Made by a program: the position numbers and the translations under genes. A stretch of DNA of 64,000 nucleotides from Colias croceus (Eukaryota; Arthropoda; Insecta; Lepidoptera; Pieridae), in assembly GCF_905220415.1 (NCBI RefSeq), contig NC_059538.1, positions 3,224,001-3,288,000 of the forward strand, read 5' to 3'. The notes below the pieces were generated by a model, which searched no databases, was not told where the DNA came from, and saw nothing but the letters and a program-made list of their open reading frames with translations. This document shows, one piece after another, positions 1-11,583 of the stretch; within the stretch, counting starts at the first letter, position 1, and each line of letters starts with the position of its first letter.

Positions 1-860
1 GTGTCGAAAAGTAACTTTAGATTCATAAATACCTATACATATAAGTATTAATTTATGTAAATTGTCACCACTCATTGTTCACGACATTTAACACTTGTAT
101 TGTCCGTATTATATGTTTTCTTTGTCATATTTATAAAAAAATATAGCATGGTGCTGTGAGTTATGAATAAACTTATATCATGATGCGACGTTAAGATTAT
201 TTATTCGACAACATTATATGTTTATTACTATAATAATGTTATTATGTTAATATTTATTACATTTCCTTGTGTCTTTATTGAGATTCCTTCCTTCCAAGTT
301 CCACCCAGATACCAGTTTATCAATCTGCTGTAATCTACAGATTATCTGTGATTATTTCTAGTACCTATATAACGAAAGTGTTTATTTGTATTTTGTACCA
401 TGAATAGTTAAAAATAATATAAAGAAAACAAATTAATTATAACTGTGAATCATCAATATATTGGTACTTACAACCGTGAATCTCAGAAGCATTTTTGATG
501 CTGAAAAACCAATTGTAAAATGAGAAATTTGGTTCACTCGCGCGCGTCTTATAGCCCGGTTGTGATCTGTGTCACTCCTATAAAATAATTGATTTACAGT
601 TAAAAATAGTGATTTACTGGTGTTGAATGTTCATTATAAGTTTTAATATGGACCACAAAGAATAAAACATTTAACTTTATAACTTAATAGTGTATAATTA
701 TAAAATAAAAAACATTTACTAAACTCAAAGTGGTGTTCGTGTGATAAAGTTCGATGTAGGTGATTTGAACATAAAAGTATTCACTATACCGACAATCATC
801 GCTTCGCAACTGAGTCTCTCCCATCTGTTCGTATAATTCACCTGAATGAGTAAGCTCACA
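1..860. other. AT-rich flank left of the retrotransposon, no gene seen
   Basis: This stretch is AT-rich with no open frame of coding character. A short CG-containing patch (CGCGCGTC, about 540) stands out only mildly. The 5' edge of the retrotransposon that follows must lie near the end of this stretch or just inside it; I found no target-site duplication that fixes it. Confidence 0.6.
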
Positions 861-975
861 AATAGCGCTTACTGAGTAAAGCGGACTGCAAGTTCGGAGA
901 ACCCAAGTTCGATCCGCATCAAGCACAAAGAATATTTTCATTTTATTTTTTATTTTTTGTTTTATTCTGCCAATC

Positions 976-2055
976 ATGATGCAATGTGGCGCATGTCTGC
1001 AAAGTATGAGAGAGAGTAAAAATAAAATTTTACGTTGCTCCAAATGTCTTGAAACTTTCCACGCTCTTTGTGTAGTTCAAAAAATGGAAGAATTTAACAA
1101 ATTATCTGCCGAATTTAAATCTAATTGGATATGTACCGGGTGCAACGTCAAGCAAAAGAGGAGTGGAAATAATTCTGAAACTCCTATCCGATCGCCGCTT
1201 TCTACACCTACCACAAGCAACGTTACTCTGCGCGCGAAGCCTAGCTCCAACGCGAACCTTTTAGTATCTGCCTCATCGCCAGAATCCGCGAATATATCAA
1301 CCGATGCTCTCAGGATTCTAATTCGTGAAGAACTTAAATATGTTCTGCATAATTATATAGAAGAAAAAATAGGTAACCAATTAAGTGAGATTAGAAGGGA
1401 CATAGAGGAGTTTAGAACCTCACTTTCATTCATAAATCAGCAGTATGAAGATATAAAGACGGAATATCAGACAAAATTTAACACATTAGAAAGTTTGGTT
1501 GCAGCCAATACTTCACTTCGCTCCTCTATCCAAGATTTAAGTTCTCGTCTAAACCAATTTGACCAGCTTAGTCGGGCCAGCAATCTAGAAATTCAATGTG
1601 TTCCTGAATTTAAAAACGAAAATATTCCAAACATGATTGCGCAACTTGCTCGCACAGTCCAATATTCGTTAGATGATAATGATATCCATTTCTGTGCCCG
1701 TATTGCTAAGATGCATAAGGAAAGCCAACGCCCTCGATCCATACTTGTTAAACTAAATAGTCCCCGTACACGCGACAACTTTCTCCGCTCAATTATCAAA
1801 TACAACAGGGAATCGAAAATAAAACTACAAAGCAGGGACCTTGGCATCGGCAGTGACCAATCCTCAGCGATATATGTAATGGAGCACCTTTCTCATGAAA
1901 ATAAACTTCTTCATGCCGAAGCAAGAAAGAAGGCTAAGCAACTAGACTATAAGTACGTTTGGATTAGAGGTGGTAAGATTTTCATGAGAAAGGCTCCTAA
2001 TTCAAACGCCGTATTAGTTAAGGACATTCACGTTCTCAAAAATCTTAACGAATAA
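976..2055 (+). CDS. Retrotransposon ORF1 protein, PHD-like finger plus baculovirus FP-like domain
   Basis: This 359-residue protein would bind the element's RNA and help assemble the retrotransposition particle. Residues 4-57 show a Cys/His pattern of a PHD-type finger (C-x2-C, CSKC, FHALC, then W-x-C-x2-C). Residues 58-115 are Ser/Thr/Pro-rich and probably disordered. Residues 115-205 are charged and heptad-like (coiled coil, probably for oligomers). The C-terminal 150 residues, ending with a KYVWIRGGKIFMRK stretch, resemble the domain shared by insect LINE ORF1s and the baculovirus FP protein. The start is the first of two adjacent ATGs (976, 979). The frame is intact and its stop TAA is followed directly by ATG. 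I infer an RNA-chaperone or assembly role from related LINEs. Confidence 0.8.
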   Translation: MMQCGACLQSMRESKNKILRCSKCLETFHALCVVQKMEEFNKLSAEFKSNWICTGCNVKQKRSGNNSETPIRSPLSTPTTSNVTLRAKPSSNANLLVSASSPESANISTDALRILIREELKYVLHNYIEEKIGNQLSEIRRDIEEFRTSLSFINQQYEDIKTEYQTKFNTLESLVAANTSLRSSIQDLSSRLNQFDQLSRASNLEIQCVPEFKNENIPNMIAQLARTVQYSLDDNDIHFCARIAKMHKESQRPRSILVKLNSPRTRDNFLRSIIKYNRESKIKLQSRDLGIGSDQSSAIYVMEHLSHENKLLHAEARKKAKQLDYKYVWIRGGKIFMRKAPNSNAVLVKDIHVLKNLNE

Positions 2056-2478
2056 ATGTTACAAAAAAAAAAAAAAAAAGTTCATATCAACCTGGCGCGT
2101 TGTATGTACAACTCAACCACTTTTAGTTATAACTCTTATTTCTTCATTTATTTTTACCAATTGTTTCTTGTAATCTTGACAAATAGTTGCAAGATCTTAC
2201 TTTTATTATTATGTAAAACTTCCATATTTATTTTTAATTGTTTATCCATAATAATCACATTCATCTGGTCTGCGTTTTCGTTAATTGTCTGTGAATCAAT
2301 TATTTTTAGTGATAGAATTACATGTGCTTGTGATGTAAATGAAATTGTCAGTCTTCTTACATATTTTATTGTTGAATATATATCTGTATTGATAGCGTTG
2401 ATTTTGCAATTAATTATTTATTATCTTCAATCGATTACCCTACACACTACACAACTTATACAAAAAACTATATCATGA
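2056..2478 (+). CDS. Open hydrophobic 140-codon stretch between ORF1 and ORF2
   Basis: An open frame begins with the ATG immediately after the ORF1 stop (TAAATG), in the same frame as ORF1, and ends in a TGA that overlaps the ORF2 start (ATGA, 2475-2478). It would encode a lysine run (from a 17-base A tract, 2063-2079) followed by a very hydrophobic, Ile/Leu/Phe/Ser-rich chain with several potential membrane spans. I recognise no domain. Its length without stops in AT-rich DNA is notable, but T-rich DNA naturally reads as hydrophobic residues. It may therefore be an untranslated linker, a termination-reinitiation bridge, or a readthrough extension of ORF1. Whether it is translated cannot be told from this copy. 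Confidence 0.3.
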   Translation: MLQKKKKKVHINLARCMYNSTTFSYNSYFFIYFYQLFLVILTNSCKILLLLLCKTSIFIFNCLSIIITFIWSAFSLIVCESIIFSDRITCACDVNEIVSLLTYFIVEYISVLIALILQLIIYYLQSITLHTTQLIQKTIS

Positions 2479-4313
2479 TTGACATGTCTTTGATTCGTGA
2501 TATAGATGGTCCAGATTTATCAAGTTGCCACTATACTGACACACCCGAGGAATGCCAAAAACATATCACTAAAGCACTCAATATAAAAATCGTTACTTTC
2601 AATATTCGCAGTTTACAACGTAATTTTAACAGCTTTTTAATAACCTTATCTCGTTTTAACATAGAATTTGATGTCATTATCCTTACGGAATGTTGGTTGA
2701 ACGAAAATTCTGTTATTTATCCAATCGATGGGTACGTCTCGTATAATACAACAAAATATATTAACCAATCGTGTGGTGTAGTCCTATATATAAAAAGAAC
2801 CCTGAATCACGTAGTTTCGGAACCAACATTACACGACGCGAATTGCCTTATGGCCAAAGTGGACAACTTATTTAATCTCATCGGAATATACCGTTCACCT
2901 TCATTTAGAAACTGCACAAATTTTTTGCAATCCTTAGAAAGTCTCCTACAAAATATTAACTTGATTCCTTCTTGTACAATTCTGGCGGGTGATATAAATA
3001 TTAATACGTTGATGTCTAATATAAACAACGACTGTAACGAATACCTTTGCTTAATCGCAGAGCAAGGACTAAGCCCAGCAATTAATATTCCCACCCGAGA
3101 AACAGCGTGTTTAGATCATATTATGGTGTCCGCCAATACTCGCGTGAACGCTGTGGTTTGTAGGACTACTATAACTGATCATTACATTGTTATGGCTGGT
3201 ATAAACACAACAAATAAATCCAATCGCTTAAGGGTTGACAAGTTTATGACCAAGTTGAATTTCCCTGCCATTGTTGAGGTAGTTAAAAACACTGATTGGA
3301 CTAACTTGCTAATGAACGAAGACGTAAATGCAGCAGTTGATGATTTTTCCAATATGCTGTCTAATATTATCACAAGCAATTCACAACGCTTAAGAATAAA
3401 TCGCTCTAAAAACATTTTAAAACCTTGGATGTCCCCTGGTCTGGTTAGATGTTCAATGGTAAGAGATATGCTACATCTAGAAGCTAAACGTAACCCTAAC
3501 AGCGAAATAGCACAATTTACATTTAAACGCTATAGGAATTTTTATCATAATTTAATTAAGAGATTGCGAGATAGTTACAATGAGAAAATGCTCACAGAAA
3601 ATCAAAATAATCCAAGTAAGCTTTGGAATACTATAAAAGATATCGCATATTTACAGTCCCCTAAAGAGAACCCATCCATATCTGCCATTAAAGGTAATAT
3701 CCAGGATTCTTTGAATTACTTCAATAATCACTTTTGCGCAATAGGTCAAAACTTGGCTAATGATATTCTAACCGGTATTGGAGAAACTCAGGAATCTCTG
3801 GCTTCTAACGTTTCCATTGAAGACTTTCCAGACTCATTCTTCATAGTACCTACGGACAAAACTGAAATCGAGAAAATAATCATTGATCTCAAAACAAACA
3901 GTGCAACGGGTATAGATGGTATTTCCAACCGCCTATTAAAATACATTAAGCCGTACATCTCAGCTCCTCTTGCTTATATTTGTAATTTAAGTATATCACA
4001 TGGTGTATTTCCGGATAGGTGGAAGGTAGCTGCCGTATCTCCTATTCATAAAAGCGGTGATAAAAAAGATTTAAATAATTATAGACCTATCTCTCTTCTC
4101 AGTGCAATCTCGAAAGTCTTAGAAAAAATTATGAATAGCAGAATGGTTGATTTCCTAGAAAAGAATAACATCTTATCAAATCGTCAATATGGATTTCGTG
4201 CAGGTAGATCTACCGTTGATGCCGTATCTGAACTTATTCATATTGTGTCCTCTTCTCTAGATAAGGGCTTGGCCTTGTGTTGGAGTATTTTTGGATTTAG
4301 CCAAGGCCTTTGA
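2475..4313 (+). pseudogene. Retrotransposon ORF2, 5' part: AP endonuclease and start of reverse transcriptase
   Basis: The first 612 codons of ORF2. Residues 37-240 form an apurinic-type endonuclease that nicks target DNA: TFN (41-43), LTE with catalytic Glu (70-72), YRSP (139-142), AGDIN (171-175), LDHI (213-216) and TDH (234-236). All key residues are present. From about residue 470 the reverse transcriptase begins, with the fingers motif around NNYRPISLL and QYGFRAGRST. The frame leaves the normal RT path near residues 600-603, just before the first catalytic Asp block, and terminates at 4311-4313. Comparing frames around 4270-4290 suggests one extra base near 4275-4277. The ATG overlaps the TGA of the preceding open stretch. 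The rest of the protein continues at +1. Confidence 0.85.
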
Positions 4314-5442
4314 CACAGTGTCAATACCAATTCTTTTGAAGAAATTGGAGAGGTATGGCATCAGAGGTATAGCTTTGGAGTGGTTCAGAAGTTATCTTTC
4401 GAACAGAAAGCAATGTACCAAATATCGCGATACTTTTAGCTCTCTTTCACCAGTAATTTTCGGCGTGCCACAGGGGAGTATTTTAGGTCCTACCCTCTTC
4501 TTAGTATATCTTAATAATATCGCCAACGTTGGGTTGAGAAATGCTGATATTATCTGCTACGCGGATGATACAGCTATTATTTTTCAAGATACTTCTTGGG
4601 ACAAAGTCTTTGACATAACAAAAGAGGGAATGTCAAAGATTGCTTACTGGTTAAACAACAATTTACTTACTCTCAATGCCGCTAAAACAAAATATCTATG
4701 TTTTCACAAAACTGCAGCTTCACAACCTTCATCACTTCCGGATCTGTCTTTTCATTCGTGCAATATTTCTTCCTTGTCTCATCCAGTTCCTCCATGTCGC
4801 TGTAATAACACAATCAGTAACGCGCATTCCATTAAATATCTGGGCGTAATATTGGATGATAAGTTAAACTTTGAAGGCCACATACATGCAACAACTGCAA
4901 GAGTTCGTAAACTAATATACCCCATGAAACACCTACGCTCTGTCGCTAAATACGAGTTACTCAGGAGAATTTATATAGCTTTATGTGAACCTATAATTAG
5001 TTATTGTATCTGTATTTGGGGTGGTTGCGGTTCCTCAAAATTATTGGTTCTGGAAAGAGCACAAAGAGCTGTGTTAAAGGTTATGCTGCATCTCCCTATC
5101 CGCTACCCAACTGACTTACTTTATAAGGAGACTGGATTGTTGAGCGTCAGAAAATTATTTATTCTTAATGTAGCATTACTAACCCATAAAAATATTCTCT
5201 CTTCAAGTGATCACGCTAACTTACTCAACAATAGAATTTATAAAATTCCTTTACCTCAGGTTACTACCTCCTTTGCCAAACGGTTTAGTCAATTCCTACA
5301 CCCGCTTATATATAACCGCGTCAACCAGGCATTGCATTCTATTAGGCAGAGTGGGGTCGCAAAGGCCAAGAAAATTATTAAAAAATGGTTACTTTCTTTG
5401 TCTTTTCAACAAACGGAAAATTTGATTAGATCTGTAATCTAA
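4282..5442 (+). pseudogene. Retrotransposon ORF2, 3' part: reverse transcriptase catalytic core and C-terminus
   Basis: Continuation of ORF2 in a shifted frame. It opens with GVFLDLAKAFDTV (the first RT Asp pair, D at about 4294 and 4312). It then has VPQGSILGPTLF (template-grip motif), the catalytic YADD box at 4558-4569, and IKYLGVILDD. A C-terminal region with a W-GG and RAQRAVLK segment is typical of Jockey/CR1 enzymes. The chain ends at a natural-looking stop at 5440-5442. No ATG begins this piece, so it is not a separate gene. Apart from the single frameshift the RT looks catalytically complete. The element could not make full ORF2 from this copy without frameshifting. Confidence 0.85.
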
Positions 5443-6698
5443 CGCTCTTACTCACAAGTTTTACCCCCATGCATTTCTTATTCAGCACACACATATATTA
5501 AAAGTATCTATCTATTTATTTATACTATTTTTATTTTGATATTTATTTATTTTTTGTTCATTTTAGATTTATCTAATAAAATAAAGCATAAAGAATAATA
5601 TATGAATTGCAATTTATTCCTAAAACATTAATAAATCGACATTTCATTTACATCCATGTCTAGTTTTGTTTGTTTCTTTATATTTTGTATTGATGCTCAC
5701 AATACAGGCCACGAGTCTAGTGTGGGCATCTTAGTTCAAATGATGTATAGAGTATACTACATATTTACTGTTTAAACAGCCTTATTGTAATAAGTTCAAC
5801 GAGATTGTATGCTTGATTTTTGAATAAATATTTTTTACTTTTACTTTTACTTTAAAATATGTTTGGTTGGACAAAACAATAAACTAATATTTTATTAAAA
5901 AAATATAAAATAGTTAAAAATACGTAATTTACCACGCATACTAAATATGTAGTAACATATCTATGATATCTATATCTTATCTACAATTTATGAAATAATT
6001 TTAATTTTTATAGTAAAATAATACAATAAGCCGCTATAAAAATCAGTCTACCTATATTTATGGTCCATATCTAAGAACCTTGGATGACGCAGAAAAAATA
6101 TTTGCAACTGCGATAAAGTACAATGATGCCGCCCGTTTATCTTAAAATACTGAATTATATAGCTATTTCTGCTATCACCTTCATCCCCTGGGCAATATAG
6201 AAATAGAGATGATGTTAAAATAATGTTTTCTTTACGATAATGTCTCGTTTGTAATCTATGGCATAATGTGGTATGTGCACACGCGGCACGCCGCTATAAT
6301 TATTATTTTATTGTTTTTTGATTTATTGGTAATTATTAGATTAGATAGTATATATATGAAGTTAATTTTGTCAGTTGAACATTTTCCTGTTACTGAAAAA
6401 AGTAACTAGAGACGAAGATTTTAGAATCGTCTCGTGTTAAAAACTTTGTGACGGCTTGAATGGAAAGTTATATCTCTTATATTTAGTTTGTGTAAAAGAT
6501 TCTATACAATGGTATTGGAAATAAAAAGATGTGGATAGGTAATCAATACAACATTCGATCATCAAAAACGGCCACCAACGCATACACGATTAGACGTCAA
6601 AGTGAGTTTCAACTATCTCGAGCGATAAAGAGACAACTGGAGTAAAATGCAGCTTATCAGCCATATTTTGACGTGCCACTCCTTACCTAATATTATGA

Positions 6699-6885
6699 AG
6701 CTGAAGAGCTTGTTTGTTTGAACGCGCTAATCTCAGGAACTACTGGTCCGATCTGAAAAATTATTATGGTTATTATTTATGGTGTTAGATAAACCATTTA
6801 TCGAGGAAGGCTATCCGCTATATATCATCATGCTAAGACCAACAGGAGCGGAGCAATGCGGGTAAAACCACGGAGCACAGCTAGT
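6699..6885 (-). mobile_element. Decayed RTE/SINE-like fragment, family A
   Basis: On the minus strand this matches the + strand copy at 20160-20345. Both share ACTAGCTGTGC, a CCCGCAT-GCTCCGC core, the GATGATATA block, a TCAGACCAGTGGTT-like block, and a tail rich in AACAAAC. The shared ACTAGCT start and mid-element wording mark a common lepidopteran non-LTR 3'-end or SINE family. Confidence 0.6.
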
Positions 6886-9800
6886 TGATTCTAAGAGTAA
6901 CAGATGTAATACGATAAACAATGCGCCAAAAATATGATAAGGAAATAGTTCACGTATGTGGGTATATAATAGCTGGAGCCAAGGATATAGTGGTCGTTTA
7001 GTTTGATTGACTCCTACTCTGCTTTAAATTAGATTAGAGGAAGAGGCTTATCAGATTGAGAATTTATATACAATTGTGTGCATGTATGCGTAAGCTTTAT
7101 AAATCTAATTGGTTGAATGTGCAGATTTAGATCAACGGTTTATTCCTGGTAGGTTATAGGTACTAAGAAACTAGAGTAAAATATACGTAAAGGTTGACAC
7201 AAGTGAAAAAAATTGAATGTAATACTTATAACTTACTATACCATGGTAATAACTTTTTCGATCTATTTTGCCATTGTAAAAGTTTGGTATTTATCTACTC
7301 AATATGGCTTTGGTAGATTGCAAAATTAAAGTCAATGTAAAAATATATCAAGCTGTGAATAAAAAAATATTTTTGGTTGTCGCATGTGATTTTCATAAGC
7401 AAACCTTGCTTATACCTACTCAGTCAGTCACTATAAAATAAAACCGTAATCATTAAAATATATTTGCGATTAAGATAAATATAATAAAGGATAAACTTGC
7501 AAATTATTGTATCGGTTATTTTTGTAACGATAATAAATCTTATCGACGATCTTATCTGCCTATACAAAGTCAAATTTGTCGCGATTTCCGTTTTAAACTA
7601 TCTCGTAAGAAATCTCACGGATAAAAATGTCAATTTATTCCCCCGATCGGTGCATTGTTCTTGGTTTTTTGTCTTTTTTGGATGTTTTGTCCAATCTTAT
7701 AGATTGTATCTATTATTATAAAAATTGTCTGCAATCAAATATTGAGTACCTAAATATGCAAATATATAAATTGCTCATATGTTTTTTTGAATAGATATAT
7801 ACCTAAAGGCTTAGATTCCTAAAGGAAGTGTTTTCTGCGCATAATATGAAGAAATTATTTCGAAAGATGCTAACATAATCAGTCAATGAATTCTCATATA
7901 CAAAGAAGAAATTATCAGCGGGAAACAATCAGTTCACAGTTGTAATTATCAGTAGATATAAATTAAAGATATACAATAAATCAAGTATAATGGGTTTTTT
8001 GAAATGTTTGCAAACAGTTTAATACATAAAACATATTAGTTTGCATATAACGTGTGAAGGGGATGGGTTCGTTAAGTATATCAGTGAAAAAAGGCTTGAA
8101 ATATAAATACAGTGAGTATAGTTCTTTTATTGAAATAAAAACTTACACTGCTTTGTGTTAAGTAGGAAGTTTGGACTAATATATTATGCGTAAGTAATTT
8201 GGCCGAATAGATAAGATTTGTAACTCGTAGGTACCTAATTAATTTCTTCATTTGGTAGTCCAAGATCTGACTTAGATACGAAACTACGTCGCCATATTAT
8301 AGTAATTTGAGAACACCTTGAAGATTTTTACAAAGACTGAGTCAGTCCTCAATGTATCAATCTAAAATGACTTACAATTAATAAAACGTGAGGATATTGC
8401 TCCCAGTTGCTCATTAATATCAGAAACTTCTGGAATGATTTCATTGTTTTTCACCGCTTGCTGTAAAATGATACCTGAGTGCTATAGGATACCTATACAT
8501 ATATACCACGAGTGAAAGCCGGTTTCTGGGTAGGACCACTAGTATGAAATAACTAGGAATGAGATTTTTCGCTGTTTTAAAAAGTAGCCTTTGTTAAAAA
8601 GTAGCGGTTTCTAGCCTGCTACCTCTTGCTACTTTATCTCCAGACATAAAAATCACATAAATTCGTTGCGACATGAAAGAAAGACATAGGAACTGTCGCA
8701 TTTATAGGCGGGTTATATCTTAGTAAGGATTATTGATATTAATAAATCGACTTTAGTGCGTTATTTCTCATGAGAATTTGTGACTGTGAAAGCAAAAACT
8801 ACATAGTTAGTAACAGTTTGAATAGCCGTGATAAATTCCAAATTTCTGATTACAATAAACAATGAGCAGTAAAATTATTCGAGCGTGTTTTTATTTGCCC
8901 AAGATAACATTCAATTGAGATACGCTGTGATATTTTGGCATTAAAACATTACCTGCCCGATAATCATTAATTATTAAATAAAGGTTATAAAATTATCTAA
9001 CAATGACGTATACCTAGTGACGTATTTTTATTTATATACATTATAGTACTGAGTTCAAAGTTCAGTGTCAAAAAATGCTGAAAGTATTTTATCTTTATTT
9101 TATCTAAATATAATTATGCTTCGTAATCCTGAATCGCTGACTTTTTAATCAGCAGATTATCGTCGAATTAATGATTATCGAAAGCATTGTTTCTATACGT
9201 AATATTATATAAAATTTGTAACGCTTAGGCTTTATAACATCGCGTTACGACTTACGGTCAATAGGAGCAGCTGAGTTGTGAGACTAATCACTAACGGCAG
9301 ATAATAGAATAAACGCTAAGGAATAGTATGTTACAACCACAACTAGCTAAATTGACAAATGTACAGTAATCCAAAATTAATAATGCACATGCAAATCTTC
9401 GCTAATTGTCGTATTTCCGAAGACACTCGAATCATTGAATCGTAAGAGCCCTAAACAACGAACTTGCATTTTACACCTTGTTCAAAAGAAATAGAAGTCA
9501 ATTCATGGTCATACACAATCAAAAACAAATCGGGCGGTAGGTGATGGTAGCCTGTCAGTCAAAAAACTCAAAAATCCGTCAGTTGTCTTTAAATATTGGT
9601 GGTGACTGCACGTGTTCTCTCTGTGTGGAATTATATAGAGCTGCTATTACGTACCCTTCTTGGTTTTGTTTTTAAAGGTGAATTTAATTAATCGATGAAA
9701 TGATTTACACAGGTGATGGCAGTAGGGAAAGTGAAAATGAAGAAGAGTTCCGATGTATCTAAAATGTCAGAAATAAAGATAATCCCTGATTTTGATTGTT

Positions 9801-9939
9801 TTTATTTTTTTTTGTAATTGTCATAATATTGAAGAATGATCAGTACTGTAAATACTTTTGAACTGAGATTTTAATGATAAGATTTACATATATGGTTTAA
9901 ATATAAATCTGTGTTTGAAAACCATACTTTATCTACACT

Positions 9940-10152
9940 AATATTATAAAGAGGTAAACTTTGTTTGCTTTTTTGATTGTGATAAATAGGCTCATAAACT
10001 ACTGGACTGATTTTAAAAATTCTTTCACCATTCGAAAGCTACATTATCCACGAGTAACATAGGCTAGGTTTTATCCCAGAAATCCCACGGGAACGGGAAC
10101 TATGCGGGTTTTTCTTTGAAAACGCGGGCGAAGCCGCAGGCGGAAAGCTAGT
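9940..10152 (-). mobile_element. Decayed RTE/SINE-like fragment, family B
   Basis: On the minus strand it reads ACTAGCTTTCCGCC, then GGCTTCGCCCGCG, CCCGCATAGTTCCCG, and TGGGATTTCTGGGAT. The same words occur at 19110-19321 (minus), 21076-21240 (plus), 22000-22166 (minus, diverged) and 46033-46260 (plus, interrupted). It is GC-rich at its head against AT-rich surroundings. Confidence 0.65.
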
Positions 10153-11219
10153 ACAATATAAATTTTGTATTATTTTAACCTTCTTTTCTTCCATCATTAC
10201 ACCAGCTTCAGTAAGACACTTTAAAAGTACTATAAATTTTCCAAGTAAATCAATCCAACAAAGATAATATATTCGCAATCGTGGGGTTATACTCGCTATT
10301 TACTTACAAGGAATTATCGAAACAAAATCGTTACTTACCTACAAATACATATTAATCTCTTTTAGCACAAAACATATAATTTGACTAAATTATGCATGAA
10401 GAAAATGCATTTAACCGCTCTATATAGATATCATCTTCGGACTCTCCGAGAATATGACAGTTGCCGAACAGTGACGAAGATTTCTATGCGCATTATTACT
10501 TTTGGATTACTGTACTTTATTAAAATGCACATATATACAACTCTAAATTAAGTTTATCAGTGAATACACTTGATTCGAAGGCAGTCAAGCATGGCGTCTT
10601 TAAAATGACTTGTAGCTTCGTATTTCAAGACCTAAGTAGGTACATATTACGTATAACCTGTAGGTACCTACCTCATATTGAATATTGATACAAAAAGTAC
10701 AATACAAACTCAAAAAAGGTTCTGCTGCAGAATTATTTGTCAACGGGAAAAAAAAATTGAAAATATCAGTACTGTACCTACTAGATAGAATGAAAGATTA
10801 ACTAAAATTTAAAATGTACAATTTATGAGGTACCTACTATAATTTAAAATATATCTTTAATTGAGTATCCAGATATACAGAGATTTAATTTCAGTTTATT
10901 TAATTATATTTTTAGGTTAATTGGAATAAAAGATATACATTAAAAGTGAATTTTTAATCGTGAAACAAAACTAAAACAATGGCTTTATATTTTAAGCCTG
11001 TAATTACAATTTCCGCATTATGTACAGAAATTGTTTCGTACCTGATTATTAACACTATTCAGACTGTTTTTATTGCTTGTACGACAAAAAATTTGCAACA
11101 TAATTGTTTTTATCAGTTTGAACTACTACTTGAACTCGATTTTAGTTGAAAAACGTAATATTCACAATTTTATAACATGTCTTGTCCGTATAAATTTATA
11201 AAGAATAGAAAAAATTCGA

Positions 11220-11272
11220 TCACGAGGCGGGACTTGAACCCGCATCCTTCGCGCCATTCCGGGGCGGATGCC
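11220..11272 (-). pseudogene. Truncated tRNA-like copy, inverted
   Basis: Reverse-strand copy of the 3' 53 bases of the tRNA-like gene: anticodon arm, T-arm with loop TTCAAGT, and the acceptor 3' strand CTCGTGA. It lacks the acceptor 5' strand and D-arm, so it lacks the internal A box. Confidence 0.7.
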
Positions 11273-11347
11273 TGACGAGTGGCTGAGTTGGTTAGGCATC
11301 CGCCCCGGAATGGCGCGAAGGATGCGGGTTCAAGTCCCGCCTCGTGA
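11273..11347 (+). tRNA. tRNA-like gene, array copy 1 (acceptor mismatch)
   Basis: The D-arm TGGCTGAGTTGG matches an internal A box, and GGTTCAAGTCC matches a B box. The T stem GCGGG/CCCGC is perfect. The acceptor 5' strand reads TGACGAG against CTCGTGA, so the second pair is a G-G mismatch, unlike copies 2-5. It lies inside the inverted repeat and may fold with the reverse copy instead. A T6 run follows within ten bases. Confidence 0.4.
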
Positions 11348-11583
11348 TCGAATTTTTTCTATTCTTTATAAATTTATATTTATAAAGCATTTTGAATGCC
11401 ATAAAAACCAAAAAATATAAATTCAAGAAAAGGTCGTGTTCCATCGTTACAATATTGTATTCACTGAAAAGTGCTTCATATTGGTTGAAATGGTTGTTAA
11501 ATCATCTCAATAGATGGCGCGCGGTGTGTCCCTTAAGACACATAAAACTGAAAGGATAGAATAAATTCGATTGCTCAGGCGGG

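Larger units (their letters stand above)
870..5854 (+). mobile_element. Near-complete non-LTR retrotransposon (CR1/Jockey group), tail (TTTTAC)n
   Basis: A roughly 5-kb LINE lies in + orientation. It carries ORF1 (976-2055), an open linker (2056-2478), ORF2 (2475-about 5442, one frameshift near 4276) and a 3' UTR of about 390 bases. It ends in about three TTTTAC repeats at 5830-5853 rather than poly(A), as is usual for CR1/Jockey/Rex1-group elements. ORF order (zinc-finger ORF1, then endonuclease-reverse transcriptase ORF2 with no RNase H or LTRs) fits that group. The exact clade is not settled from sequence alone. The 5' boundary is uncertain (between about 650 and 975). Near-intact frames indicate a fairly young insertion. 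Confidence 0.85.
5855..11176. other. Intergenic AT-rich DNA with two repeat relics
   Basis: Between the LINE and the tRNA-like array I see no gene. Short open frames here have AT-driven composition and no domains. Two decayed repeats (6699-6885 and 9940-10152) are listed separately. The stretch 10620-10680 has several TAGGTACCTA-like words, which recur through the window and are common in moth and butterfly DNA. Confidence 0.6.
11189..11378. repeat. Perfect 84-bp inverted repeat at the head of the tRNA-like array
   Basis: The left arm 11189-11272 and right arm 11295-11378 are exact reverse complements. The loop 11273-11294 holds the 5' third of the first tRNA-like gene, including its A box. 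The left arm holds a 3' partial tRNA-like copy on the minus strand, with a T-arm reading in reverse. The left arm begins directly at the edge of the 12-bp direct repeat. Confidence 0.85.

Noticed and set aside
684..1043. 119-codon open frame on the minus strand
   Set aside because: It overlaps the LINE 5' region and ORF1 start in antisense, with no domain.
1593..1847. Minus-strand open frame inside LINE ORF1
   Set aside because: Antisense shadow of the well-supported ORF1.
976..2055. Integrated baculovirus FP gene
   Set aside because: The FP-like domain is part of a LINE ORF1 with finger and coiled coil and is followed by ORF2; no other viral gene is present.
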